Shown here in pieces: positions 33,274 to 41,677 of a stretch of DNA of 60,110 bases. This stretch comes from Allorhizocola rhizosphaerae (GTDB taxonomy: Bacteria; Actinomycetota; Actinomycetes; Mycobacteriales; Micromonosporaceae): positions 1 to 60,110 of the forward strand of contig NZ_QJUG01000015.1 in assembly GCF_003426775.1 (NCBI RefSeq), written 5' to 3'. A program made the position numbers and the translations under genes. Each line of letters starts with the position of its first letter. Position 1 is the stretch's first letter. The notes below the pieces were generated by a model, which did no database searches, was not told the DNA's origin, and was given only the letters and a program-made list of their open reading frames with translations.

Positions 33274-33974
33274 GGGACCAGGACGTGCACCAAGCAGATC
33301 TCGACAAGCTTCGACAGCCAACGGAATTCCTCGACCACGACTCACCGGTCGTTCGCCGGTTCGTCCACGACGCGCTGCGAGACGAGGACACCACCGACGT
33401 CCAGCGCGCCGTGCGGCTGTACTACGCGGTGCGCGACGGACTGTTGTATGAGGTGTACGGGGCCGATCTGTCCCGCTCCGGGTTGCGCGCCAGCGCCATC
33501 ATCTCCGCCGGGACCGGGTTCTGCGTGCACAAGTCGCTGGTCTATGCCGCCGCGTTGCGTGCGGTCGGCATTCCCAGCCGGCTCATCTTCGGAGACGTGC
33601 GCAACCATCTGGCCTCGGACCGGCTCAGGCGCCTGGTCGGCGGCGACGTGTTCTGTTTTCACAGCCTCACCTCCGTCTTTCTGGAGGGCCGGTGGCTGAA
33701 GGCGACGCCGGTCTTCAACAAGCTGCTGTGCCGGCTGTACCGCATCGCGCCCCTCGACTTCGACGGAGCCGCCGACAGCATGTATCACCCGTTCGACCAG
33801 GACGGCCGCCGGCACATGGAATTCCTGCACATGCACGGCGAATTCGACGACTTCCCCTACTCCACTGTCATCAACGGCCTGCGCACCGCGCACCCACGCC
33901 TGTTCGAGCAGGAAGACACCCTGACGCAGGGCAGTTTGGTGCGCGAGGTCCACACCGGAGGTTCCCATGATTGA
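33270..33974 (+). CDS. Transglutaminase-like cysteine protein
   Basis: This 234-residue protein has the transglutaminase-like core. The nucleophile Cys is in AGTGFCVHKSLVYAAALRAV, and the His is in FCFHSLTSVFLEGRWLKATP, where WLKATPVFN follows the usual W-x-x-x-D/T-P turn. Such proteins act as proteases, deamidases or, in andrimid-type assembly, amide-forming catalysts that take an aminoacyl group off a carrier protein. The gene overlaps the ACAD gene by 4 bases and the TrpB2 gene by 8. Release or transfer of the carrier-bound product is the likely role here. GTG 33270 is used; GTG 33285 is an alternative. Confidence 0.8.
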   Translation: MRDQDVHQADLDKLRQPTEFLDHDSPVVRRFVHDALRDEDTTDVQRAVRLYYAVRDGLLYEVYGADLSRSGLRASAIISAGTGFCVHKSLVYAAALRAVGIPSRLIFGDVRNHLASDRLRRLVGGDVFCFHSLTSVFLEGRWLKATPVFNKLLCRLYRIAPLDFDGAADSMYHPFDQDGRRHMEFLHMHGEFDDFPYSTVINGLRTAHPRLFEQEDTLTQGSLVREVHTGGSHD

Positions 33975-35346
33975 CCCAGTCAAGATCACGCTCACCGAGG
34001 CCGAGATCCCTCGCACGTGGTACAACCTGGCCGCGGACCTGCCCCCGATGGCTCCCGTGCTGAATCCGCAGACCGGCCTGCCGCTCGAACCCGACGAGCT
34101 CCTCGCCACCATGCCGGCCCCCATCGCGGCCCAGGAGACGAGCACCGAGCGCTACTTCGAGATCCCTGAGCCGGTGCGCCAGATCTACGCCCAATGGCGG
34201 CCCGCTCCGCTGTATCGCGCGAGACGGCTGGAGAAGGCGCTCGGTACCACAGCAAAGATTTATTACAAGTACGAGGGTGTGGCACCCACAGGCAGCCACA
34301 AGCCCAACACCGCCATCCCACAGGCATTCTTCCACCGCGAGGCGGGCAAGAAGCTGCTGGTCACCGAGACCGGGGCGGGTCAGTGGGGCAGTGCGTTGGC
34401 GTTCGCGGCCGCGTTGTTCGACATGAGCGCAAAAGTGTTCATGGTCAGGGTCAGCGCGGAACAGAAGCCGTACCGAAAAATTCTCATGGAGACTTTCGGC
34501 ACCGTCTGCGTGCCGAGCCCCAGCACCGAGACCGAGGCGGGAAGGGCCGTGCTGGCCCAGGACCCCGACTGTCCGGGCAGCCTCGGCATCGCCACCTCCG
34601 AGGCGCTCGAGTACGCCATGAAGAACCCCAACGTGGGATACACGATGGGCAGCGCCCTGAATCACGTGCTGGCCCATCAGACGGTGATCGGCCAGGAGGC
34701 CATGCTGCAGTTGGAAAAGGCCGGAGACTATCCTGACATCATCATCGGCTGCGCAGGAGGAGGCAGTAATCTGGCCGGATTGTCATTCCCGTTCCTCGGC
34801 AGCCGGCTGCGCGGTGGACCGCGGGTGGAAATCATCGCGGTCGAGCCGGCCGCCTGCCCCACGCTGACCCGCGGGCGCATCGCCTACGACTTCGGCGACA
34901 CCAGCGGGCTCACCCCACTGTTCCGCATGCACACACTGGGCCACACCTTCATGCCGCCCCCGGTGCACGCGGGCGGCCTGCGCGCGCACGGCATCGCACC
35001 CCTGATCTCGCGTGCCGTGGAGGACGGGCTGATGAAGCCCATTGCCATGGCGCAGACGAAATGCTTCGACGCCGCCGTCACCTTCGCCCGCGCCGAGGGC
35101 ATTCTGCCGGCTCCCGAGTCGTCCCACGCCATCGCCGCGACGATCGACGAGGCGATCCGCTGCCGGGAGGAGGGCACGTCACAGACCATCCTGTTCGGAC
35201 TGTCAGGACACGGCCACTTCGATCTGTCGGCCTACCAGCAGTACTTCGCCGGCGCGCTGACCGACGACGCGCTCGACGAGGAGATGCTGCAGCGGTCCCT
35301 GGCCGACATCCCCACACCGGTCGGCGCGACCCAGGGCATAGAGTAG
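33967..35346 (+). CDS. TrpB2-like PLP-dependent synthase
   Basis: This 459-residue protein is the length and pattern of TrpB2 (the second tryptophan-synthase beta type). The PLP Lys is K112 in GVAPTGSHKPNTA, the phosphate-binding loop is GCAGGGSNLAG, and LFGLSGHGHFDLSAY is the C-terminal signature. No trpA or other trp gene is near. TrpB2 enzymes can join serine or phosphoserine with a nucleophile to make beta-substituted amino acids. In this cluster it could supply or complete an unusual amino acid. It overlaps the upstream gene, so it belongs to the same operon. Confidence 0.87.
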   Translation: MIDPVKITLTEAEIPRTWYNLAADLPPMAPVLNPQTGLPLEPDELLATMPAPIAAQETSTERYFEIPEPVRQIYAQWRPAPLYRARRLEKALGTTAKIYYKYEGVAPTGSHKPNTAIPQAFFHREAGKKLLVTETGAGQWGSALAFAAALFDMSAKVFMVRVSAEQKPYRKILMETFGTVCVPSPSTETEAGRAVLAQDPDCPGSLGIATSEALEYAMKNPNVGYTMGSALNHVLAHQTVIGQEAMLQLEKAGDYPDIIIGCAGGGSNLAGLSFPFLGSRLRGGPRVEIIAVEPAACPTLTRGRIAYDFGDTSGLTPLFRMHTLGHTFMPPPVHAGGLRAHGIAPLISRAVEDGLMKPIAMAQTKCFDAAVTFARAEGILPAPESSHAIAATIDEAIRCREEGTSQTILFGLSGHGHFDLSAYQQYFAGALTDDALDEEMLQRSLADIPTPVGATQGIE

Positions 35347-35351
35347 AGTCC

Positions 35352-35993
35352 ATGCCTGATATTTCGACGCTTCTTCTGTTCGCGGCGGCAACCATGGCAC
35401 TGCTCATCGTGCCGGGGCCGGCGGTGGTCTATATCGTCAGTCGCAGCGTCGCACACGGTCACGTCGCCGGGCTGGTGTCGGTGCTGGGCATCCATGTCGG
35501 ATCGCTGGTTCATGTGATCGCCGCGGTGCTGGGCATCACCGCCATCATCGCGGCTTCGACCACGCTGTTCATGATTGTGAAATACGCCGGAGTCGCCTAC
35601 CTGATCTATCTCGGCGTCATGCAGATTCGCCGCCGCGGCGGCACCGAGGAAGTCTTCGACGCACCACCGGAATCGGCGGGGAGGCTGTTCCGCCAGGGGA
35701 TCGTGGTCAATGTGCTCAATCCCAAAACCGCGATCTTCTTCCTGGCCTTCCTGCCGCAATTCGCACAACCTGGCAACGGTCCGATGTGGCTGCAGATCCT
35801 GATCTTCGGTCTGGGGTTCATCGTGCTGGGTGTCATCAGCGACGGCACCTATGCGCTGCTGGCCGGCAAGCTGTCCGGGCGGCTGCGGCGGACTCCCAAA
35901 GGACGCCGCCGCCTCGATGTGGCAAGCGGCATCGTCCTCATTGGACTCGGCGTCCTGGCGGCCCTTGTCGGCAACGTTCAGCGCGATGGCTAG
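35352..35993 (+). CDS. LysE-family amino-acid exporter
   Basis: This 213-residue membrane protein has six predicted helices and the LysE/RhtB signature IVPGPAVVYIVSRSVAHGHV near the N-terminus, plus VVNVLNPKTAIFFLAFLPQF. LysE and RhtB proteins export amino acids and close analogues. Its place in the operon, 5 bases after the TrpB2 stop, suggests it exports the pathway product and may protect the producer. That supports a product of amino-acid size rather than a large peptide. Confidence 0.88.
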   Translation: MPDISTLLLFAAATMALLIVPGPAVVYIVSRSVAHGHVAGLVSVLGIHVGSLVHVIAAVLGITAIIAASTTLFMIVKYAGVAYLIYLGVMQIRRRGGTEEVFDAPPESAGRLFRQGIVVNVLNPKTAIFFLAFLPQFAQPGNGPMWLQILIFGLGFIVLGVISDGTYALLAGKLSGRLRRTPKGRRRLDVASGIVLIGLGVLAALVGNVQRDG

Positions 35994-36010
35994 GAGGAGG
36001 TTCCACGGCG

Positions 36011-36796
36011 ATGGACGGTTTGGGGTGGCGGGCCAGATTCGGGATCCTGGTCATCCACAACGATCCGGTTCCCGAGACCGAGCTTTGGGCGATGGCACCG
36101 CCGGGCGTCACCTTTCACACCGCGCGCTTTGAGAGCCCGCGCAAGCCGGGAGCCGATTACGCCGGCGACGCGGCCGCCGCGCTGGAAGGCTCGCCCGACG
36201 TGGCCAGAGGGCTGCAACAGCTCGGTTCGATGCCGCTGGATGCCATCTGCGTGTGCTGGACCTCTGGGAGCTTTTTTGGTGGTACGTCATTCGACGACAG
36301 CTTCTCTCGCCAGGCCACCGTGGCAGCGGGCGGAATCCCCGTGCTGCTCGCTGCCACGGCAATGACCGGCGCCATGGCGGCACTCGGCGTCACCAGGCCC
36401 ATGGTCGTGATGCCGCCATGGTTCCCGCCGGCGGTGGTCGAAGCGGCGGTGGACTACCTTCGCGCATCCGGCGTCGACCCGCTCGGGCCGGCCCGGTTCG
36501 ACCTGGGCGAGGGCTGGCGCCACATGCCCACATACGAGACCTACGATCGCGGCGCACATTGGACGGTGCGTCCCGAAGACCTCTATCGCCAGGTCCGGCA
36601 GTCGTTCCCCGGCGAGGCCGACGGGGTCCTCATCCCGGGCAGTGCGATGCGCACCCTGGCGGCAATCGAATCCCTTGAGCACGATTTGGGAGTCCCCGTC
36701 ATCACGGCCAATCAGGCGTCCCTGTGGTCCTGCCTGCGCGCGGCCCGCACCAGAGTCTCCGTCCCGGGGTTTGGTCAGCTGCTACGCGCACTGTGA
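36011..36796 (+). CDS. Asp/Glu racemase superfamily protein (maleate isomerase/AMDase type)
   Basis: This 261-residue protein matches the maleate isomerase/arylmalonate decarboxylase branch (MTGAMAALGVTRPMVVMPPW, VVEAAVDYLRASGVDPLGPA). The first catalytic Cys is present (Cys82 in CVCWTSGSF). The second is replaced by Ser211 (LIPGSAMRTL, where many relatives have Cys). Two-base racemase or isomerase chemistry is therefore doubtful; a one-Cys decarboxylation or isomerisation is possible. AGGAGG lies 10 bases upstream. It is the last clearly intact gene of the SARP operon. Confidence 0.75.
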   Translation: MDGLGWRARFGILVIHNDPVPETELWAMAPPGVTFHTARFESPRKPGADYAGDAAAALEGSPDVARGLQQLGSMPLDAICVCWTSGSFFGGTSFDDSFSRQATVAAGGIPVLLAATAMTGAMAALGVTRPMVVMPPWFPPAVVEAAVDYLRASGVDPLGPARFDLGEGWRHMPTYETYDRGAHWTVRPEDLYRQVRQSFPGEADGVLIPGSAMRTLAAIESLEHDLGVPVITANQASLWSCLRAARTRVSVPGFGQLLRAL

Positions 36797-36856
36797 AACC
36801 GCCGCGTTCCACCGCACCGGGGGCGACGCGAGGCGCGCGAGGAGGGGTCGGCCACG

Positions 36857-37261
36857 GTGGAGGCACAGCACCTGCTGCTGGCCATCGCCGGCGATGCGGA
36901 ACCGTCCACACGCGACATCCTGGCCGAGGCCGGGCTGGACCATCGCGCGATCCGCGCGGCGCTGGACCGCGAGTTCGAACAGAGCCTGGCCGCGGCGGGC
37001 GTGTCCCTGGCAGCCTTCGACCTGCCCCGCACGGGCCCCGTGGGGACGCGCGACCCGCAGCCCGGGGAGTCGGTCCGGCTCGCGATCGAGCGCGGGCTCG
37101 CATCCGTTGCGCGCCAGGCGGAGGTGCGGCCGGCGCATCTCCTGCTGGGCATCCTGTCCGCCCAGGTCGGCACGGTGCCGCGGGCGCTCGCCCTGGCGGG
37201 GGTCGACCGGGCCGCGCTCACCACACGTGTGGAGCAGACCCTCGCCGGCGGGCGGGCCTGA
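36857..37261 (+). CDS. Orphan Clp N-domain protein, N-terminus probably lost
   Basis: The protein has two Clp-R type helical repeats (QHLLLAIAGDAEPSTRDILA and AHLLLGILSAQVGTVPRALA) like the peptide-binding domain of ClpA/ClpC, but no ATPase domain. Upstream in the same frame, codons back to the previous stop (36796) continue the expected sequence (RREAREEGSATVEAQ) without any start codon. The first helix is therefore there, but its start is gone or unusual. GTG 36857 gives the listed 134-residue form. Orphan Clp-N proteins are common in actinobacteria and may bind damaged protein tails. It may not belong to the biosynthetic cluster. Confidence 0.6.
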   Translation: MEAQHLLLAIAGDAEPSTRDILAEAGLDHRAIRAALDREFEQSLAAAGVSLAAFDLPRTGPVGTRDPQPGESVRLAIERGLASVARQAEVRPAHLLLGILSAQVGTVPRALALAGVDRAALTTRVEQTLAGGRA

Positions 37262-37263
37262 CA

Positions 37264-37412
37264 TGGACGCGCTGACCGGCACGCGGCCGACCCGCTCGCT
37301 TTTGGACGGCCGGCATTCGCTATCGCTTTCGGTTGGGCTGCACCTGTTTCCCGGGTGTGTTGATCGTCGGGGCCTACCTGCTGATCGGCTCGCCCCTGGT
37401 CGAGGCGATCGG
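37264..37412 (+). other. Short membrane-segment remnant after the Clp-N gene
   Basis: An ATG two bases after the Clp-N stop opens a frame of little character. A neighbouring frame has a hydrophobic stretch (FPGVLIVGAYLLIGSPLVEA) that would make one membrane helix. It runs into the end of the minus-strand gene at 37413. I take it as a fragment of a small membrane protein with a frame change. Confidence 0.3.
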
Positions 37413-38165
37413 CTATCCGCCGTTCCTCGAATTTGCCGGCAGTTGTGTCCGAATGCTGGGTTTGCGGGCGAGGTGCAATATTGCCGCGACGGTGACAAAG
37501 GCCAGCCAGGCGCTGCCCAGGGCAAGTAGCCGGTCACGATCCTGCAGTGCCCAGTATGCGATGAAGAAGGCGACCAGGGCGATGCTGTTGGTGGCGAACT
37601 GCCGGGCGAACGCGCCCAGGTGCTGGCGTGTTTCAATGACGACCAGGACGCCCGCGTAAGGAAATGTGACCGCAAGCCCATTGATCAGGCGGCCGACCGC
37701 CACGACGAGCAGTGATGACCCGGCCACGGTAGCGATCTTGGCGAGAACGTCGGGCGACGCTGCCGTTGGCGCTGCCATGCCATGGCCATCAGCGCGGTCG
37801 CAGCGACGCAGGATCGCCTGCCCAAGCAGCCACAGCAGAAGCACAGCGGTCAGGGTGGGTACGAACGGGACAGGCGCAAGAGCCGCGATTGGCCAGGCAA
37901 GACCCGCATACACCGCGACCCCGGCGGCGTCGGCCAGCAGGATGTGCCAGCCGGCGCGGGCATGCAGCAGTGCCACGACCGCGACGAACACGTTGAGCAG
38001 CAGCACGCCGAGCAGTTGACTGCCATCCACGCGGGTGGCGGTGGTGACAAGGACCAGCGTGATGGGTAGTGGAATAGCGTAAATCAGTGCGCGCCACCGG
38101 ATCGAGCGGATAGCGCCGATCGCGAGGACGGTTGCCGCCACCACGGCAGCCGACAATAGAGTCAT
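37413..38165 (-). CDS. Multi-pass membrane protein of unknown function
   Basis: This 250-residue protein, from the ATG at 38165, has about seven hydrophobic segments (LLSAAVVAATVLAIGAI, ALIYAIPLPITLVLVTTA, LLGVLLLNVFVAVVALLHA, VPTLTAVLLLWLLGQAIL and others). It ends in a basic tail. I do not recognise the family. Its start lies 14 bases after the stop of the gene at 38180, so the two form an operon and probably one membrane complex. Confidence 0.6.
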   Translation of the reverse strand: MTLLSAAVVAATVLAIGAIRSIRWRALIYAIPLPITLVLVTTATRVDGSQLLGVLLLNVFVAVVALLHARAGWHILLADAAGVAVYAGLAWPIAALAPVPFVPTLTAVLLLWLLGQAILRRCDRADGHGMAAPTAASPDVLAKIATVAGSSLLVVAVGRLINGLAVTFPYAGVLVVIETRQHLGAFARQFATNSIALVAFFIAYWALQDRDRLLALGSAWLAFVTVAAILHLARKPSIRTQLPANSRNGG

Positions 38166-38179
38166 CCGGCCTGCCGCTT

Positions 38180-39037
38180 TCAGATTTTGGGCAGCCGGTT
38201 GGCGGCCGCACAGGTTCGATAGACGCCGCGGATGCGCTCGACTTCTGCCTGGTTGACCACGAACACGTTGGCGACGATTTCGCCTCGGGCGTTCATCCTT
38301 CCCTCCCACGCGCGGTGCCGGTCCCACACGACGATGTTGAGGTGCAGCGCTGGGTCGATGTCGCTACGGTCAACGACGGCGACGGTGACCCCGGCCTTGC
38401 GTTGCAGCTCCACCAGGGCGGTCAGGTCCGCGGTGGCGCGGTCGCACACGAACACACGGGTCACGGTGACCCCGCGGGCGATCGCGGCGAGATTGGCCTG
38501 CCAGTACTGCTGCCCGACCGGGCTGTACCACCAGGCCGGCTCGTCGGTAATGTTGGTGACCGCCTCGATGCGTTCCTGGCATGACTCAGTGGCCATGATG
38601 AGATCGGCATAGTCGGTGCGCGATCGTAGGATCCGTCCACGGCCTAGCTCGTCCAGTTCGTCGCAGATCCGCTCCAGACGTCGACGCGCATCGGCCTCGA
38701 TTTCGCCGCCCGGATACCTGTGCATGATCTCGCGCGTCGAGTGCGCTATCGAGGTCAACGTCTGGCCCAGCCATGGCATGTCCTGTACCAAGCCACGCAG
38801 CTCAAACCGCCGTTCGGCGCGGGCTGACGAGTCGAGCACCAACGACAATGTCGTTCCCATCAGTCCGGCCAGCAACGATTCGCCGGGACTGGCAACATTG
38901 GTGACATCCAGCGCAATGGCCAAGCCGATGGACACGACGATGCCGGCGAGCGTCAACGGTTCGAAATACCTCACAAGGTCGGCGATGCCCGCGCCTCGCC
39001 GTCGACGTTCCTGAGACCTGCCCGTTGATGCCGTCAT
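38180..39037 (-). CDS. Membrane-anchored protein with an alpha/beta sensor-like domain
   Basis: This 285-residue protein starts with a basic segment and two membrane helices (LTLAGIVVSIGLAIALDV and a second near LAGLMGTTLSLVLDS). A helical linker follows. The C-terminal part (ANLAAIARGVTVTRVFVCDR, VAVVDRSDIDPALHLNIVVW and ARGEIVANVFVVNQAEVERI) looks like a phospholipase-D-type or TrmB-like fold without an HKD active site. A Trp/Tyr-rich patch (PAWWYSPVGQQYWQ) precedes it. I infer a membrane sensor or scaffold that works with the multi-pass protein encoded next. No defined family comes to mind. Confidence 0.55.
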   Translation of the reverse strand: MTASTGRSQERRRRGAGIADLVRYFEPLTLAGIVVSIGLAIALDVTNVASPGESLLAGLMGTTLSLVLDSSARAERRFELRGLVQDMPWLGQTLTSIAHSTREIMHRYPGGEIEADARRRLERICDELDELGRGRILRSRTDYADLIMATESCQERIEAVTNITDEPAWWYSPVGQQYWQANLAAIARGVTVTRVFVCDRATADLTALVELQRKAGVTVAVVDRSDIDPALHLNIVVWDRHRAWEGRMNARGEIVANVFVVNQAEVERIRGVYRTCAAANRLPKI

Positions 39038-39121
39038 ACCTACGGAGCGTATCGACCCTCGTCCAGTCGGTCAGCCTCCACTACCCACCCATGCGAGCAT
39101 GCCCATTTAGGAGTAACTAAA

Positions 39122-39943
39122 ATGTTGTCCACCCGTCGGCGGGCTAGCACGCTGTACCGTATGATCAAGATTGATTTTCGCATTGGCTATGGCGCCTTGC
39201 CGCTTACCGGGCAAGACGCTTGGGGCCCACCGTCCGATCGGGAGGGTGCCATCAAGGTGCTGCGGCGGGCCGTGGACCTCGGAGTGGCGCTAATCGATAC
39301 CGCGGACTCGTACGGGCTCGGCGCCAACGAGGAGCTCATAGCCGAGGCGCTGCATCCCTACCCGGATGGGCTGCTGATAGCGACCAAGACCGGCAGGACG
39401 CGTCCCAGCCCAGGCGAGTGGGGCGTGCTCGGTCGGCCCGATTACGTCAAACAGCAGGCGGAATTGTCTCGGCGACGGCTGCGGGTCGACCGCATCGACC
39501 TGTTTCAGCTGCACCGTGTGGATCCCAGCGTACCGTTCGAGGACCAGATCGGTTGCCTGCGCGAACTGCGCGACGCCGGTGTCATAAACCACATTGGACT
39601 GTCCGAAGTCGACGTGGAGCAGCTCGAGCGGGCGCGTTCCATCGTCGAGATAGCCAGCGTGCAGAATCGTTACAACTACTTGGATCGCCGCCACGACAAC
39701 GTCATCGACTACTGCGAGCGGCACGGCATCGCCTTCCTGCCTTGGCGCCCCATCGATGAGACCTTCCGCGACTACCGGATCAAGCAGGCAGCCAAGGACC
39801 TCTCCGCGACACCGGCTCAGGTTGCCCTGGCGTGGCTCCTGCAGCGCTCGCCCGTCGTGACTCCCATTCCGGGCACGTCGAGCGTGGAGCACTTGGTGGA
39901 AAACTGTGCCGCAGCCCTGCTCGAACCGCCACTGCTCGACTGA
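39122..39943 (+). CDS. Aldo/keto reductase
   Basis: This 273-residue NADPH-dependent oxidoreductase has the AKR barrel motifs: ALIDTADSYGLGANEELIAE (catalytic Asp and Tyr), LLIATKTGRT (catalytic Lys), DLFQLHRVDP (His), NHIGLSEVDV and PIPGTSSVEHLVEN (cofactor site). The ATG at 39122 has AGGAG 9 bases upstream; an inner ATG at 39161 (MIKIDFRIGYGA) is possible. It is a single gene in its own unit. The substrate is unknown. Confidence 0.88.
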   Translation: MLSTRRRASTLYRMIKIDFRIGYGALPLTGQDAWGPPSDREGAIKVLRRAVDLGVALIDTADSYGLGANEELIAEALHPYPDGLLIATKTGRTRPSPGEWGVLGRPDYVKQQAELSRRRLRVDRIDLFQLHRVDPSVPFEDQIGCLRELRDAGVINHIGLSEVDVEQLERARSIVEIASVQNRYNYLDRRHDNVIDYCERHGIAFLPWRPIDETFRDYRIKQAAKDLSATPAQVALAWLLQRSPVVTPIPGTSSVEHLVENCAAALLEPPLLD

Positions 39944-40521
39944 CTCGACCGGCCGGTGCCCGGTCATCCCGAAGCTCTGGCAAAGGAACCTTGCACCGCC
40001 TCCTCCGCCTCGGGCGCCGAGCCACGGCCCAGCCGCCACCAGCCGACGATAGCTGCCGGCGTAGACCGCTTCCCACCGCCGTGCCAGGCACGTCTGCCAA
40101 TAACGGTTCCATTGCGGGGAGACGGTCAGGCGGGTGTCTGATTGGGGCGTCCAGCTGAGACACCTGCCGTAATCGCAACACATCGACCACTTTAAGATCC
40201 GGCCGGTCGTCGTCCTACCCGTTGTGCACAACCGGCTTCGATAGATCAACAGTCGTGACTGGATCCTATTCTGGCCCTCAGCTTGTGAGACTGTTTGCCC
40301 AGCCTAGATAGAGTAAAAGTGCGCCGTGGTCAGCGAAACGCGAACCGGTTTTTGCTGGTCACAGGTAATCCGCTGCCAGTGACCCCGGTTCGGCGGGGCC
40401 GCAGTAGTGCCTCGTGACCATGCGGATCGGTCCTCCGGGCGTACGTCGGCGCGGTGCTCGGCTGGGCGCTCACTGACCGCGAAGGCTGCTGACCAACACT
40501 CCAAGAATGAACTCGATGGGG
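39944..40521. other. No gene seen
   Basis: I find no coding region with a family match, no tRNA and no clear hairpin here. The stretch separates the aldo/keto reductase from the restriction-gene fragment and is probably spacer or decayed sequence. Confidence 0.5.
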
Positions 40522-41487
40522 TTACGGCTGAGCGTCTCGTTCCATTACGGCGGTCGCCGCCTCGATGCCGTTGACGACTTCGTACTCGAGGTTATTAACC
40601 CCGATGCCACGCTTGACCGTGTCGAAGTGGATGCGGGCGGAGGCGATCTTGCCCTGCTCCACGGGGCGGAGCAGTCCGATCTCGTTGACGTGCTTGGTCT
40701 CGAAGACGATGTAGCGGCTGCCATCGGTGCGTTCAACTGTCAGTGCCCAGTCAGGGTTGTAGCGTCCCAGGGGCGTCGGGATCGTGAATGAGGATGGGAG
40801 CTTCACGAAGGTCTTGACCTCGGGGCGTTGCAGCAGCGCAAGCGCGAAGTCCTTCTCAGGACCGGAGTCGACGACGAGGTACTTATAGACGGACTTCTTC
40901 TCGAACGAGATCGCGTTGCCCTCCGCGTCGGAAACGATGTTTCCGGCGGGGCCGGTGTACCCGGCAACTTCGGCTTCGCGAAGCAGGCTGAGCGCATATC
41001 GGCGGTCTGCTTCGGGGCGGGAGGGGTCCACCAATTCGTAGCGCAGTCCCTTAACCAGGAAGTCAGCCTTGGTGATGTTGAGTTGGCGGGCTACCTGGGC
41101 GATGTAGGCCTGCGGGTTGTGGCGGAACTGTCCAAGCGTTCCGGACTCGGTGAGGATGTGAGCGAGCGTGGCACGGGTCAGTTGGGTTCGGTCCGCCAGG
41201 ACAGACAGAATGTCGGGCAGGTCCTCGCTGTCGGCGTAGGTGACGTCCGCACGGCGCGTTGCGGCGGCTTCCGCGGTCAGCCCACCCTGGTCGATGCGCT
41301 CCACACGGTGTGTGACCCACTCGCCCCGACGCTTGGGCACTGGAAGCATGCCGCGCAGCGCCTTGACCATCGCGGCACGCAGGTCGGCTTCATCGACCTC
41401 GACGCGGTACTCGGTGCGGTGCTGGATGCGGTCCCACAGTTCCTGGAATTCATCACCGACGTGTCGGGCGGCGCCCGCCTTCATCAC
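40522..41487 (-). pseudogene. C-terminal fragment of a type III restriction enzyme (Res)
   Basis: The 321-residue frame matches the end of type III restriction Res subunits: DEFQELWDRIQHRTEYRVEV in the middle, then KLPSSFTIPTPLGRYNPDWA and YIVFETKHVNEIG, which give the PD...ExK nuclease core. Res proteins are usually 900 residues or longer, and the whole helicase part is missing. No mod gene is near. The nuclease core looks intact, but without the translocase and Mod it should not restrict DNA. I treat it as a truncated relic. Confidence 0.8.
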
Positions 41488-41677
41488 CTACCACGTTGCC
41501 GCGAAAGCCGAGCGCCACGCCATCCGACCCCAATCGCGGCCCCACCGGGAAGCTGACCGCCGCTGCCGGATGCCCTGCCATCCCGGACTCGCTACAGCGA
41601 CGTCTGACCGGCAGCGTTTCACGACGCCGAGCGGGCAACGGGCCCGCTGGTGCGCGGCGGGCCCGTTGGCCATGAGA

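Noticed and set aside
33967-35346. Tryptophan biosynthesis gene
   Set aside because: The sequence is of the TrpB2 type and no trpA, trpC or leader peptide is nearby.
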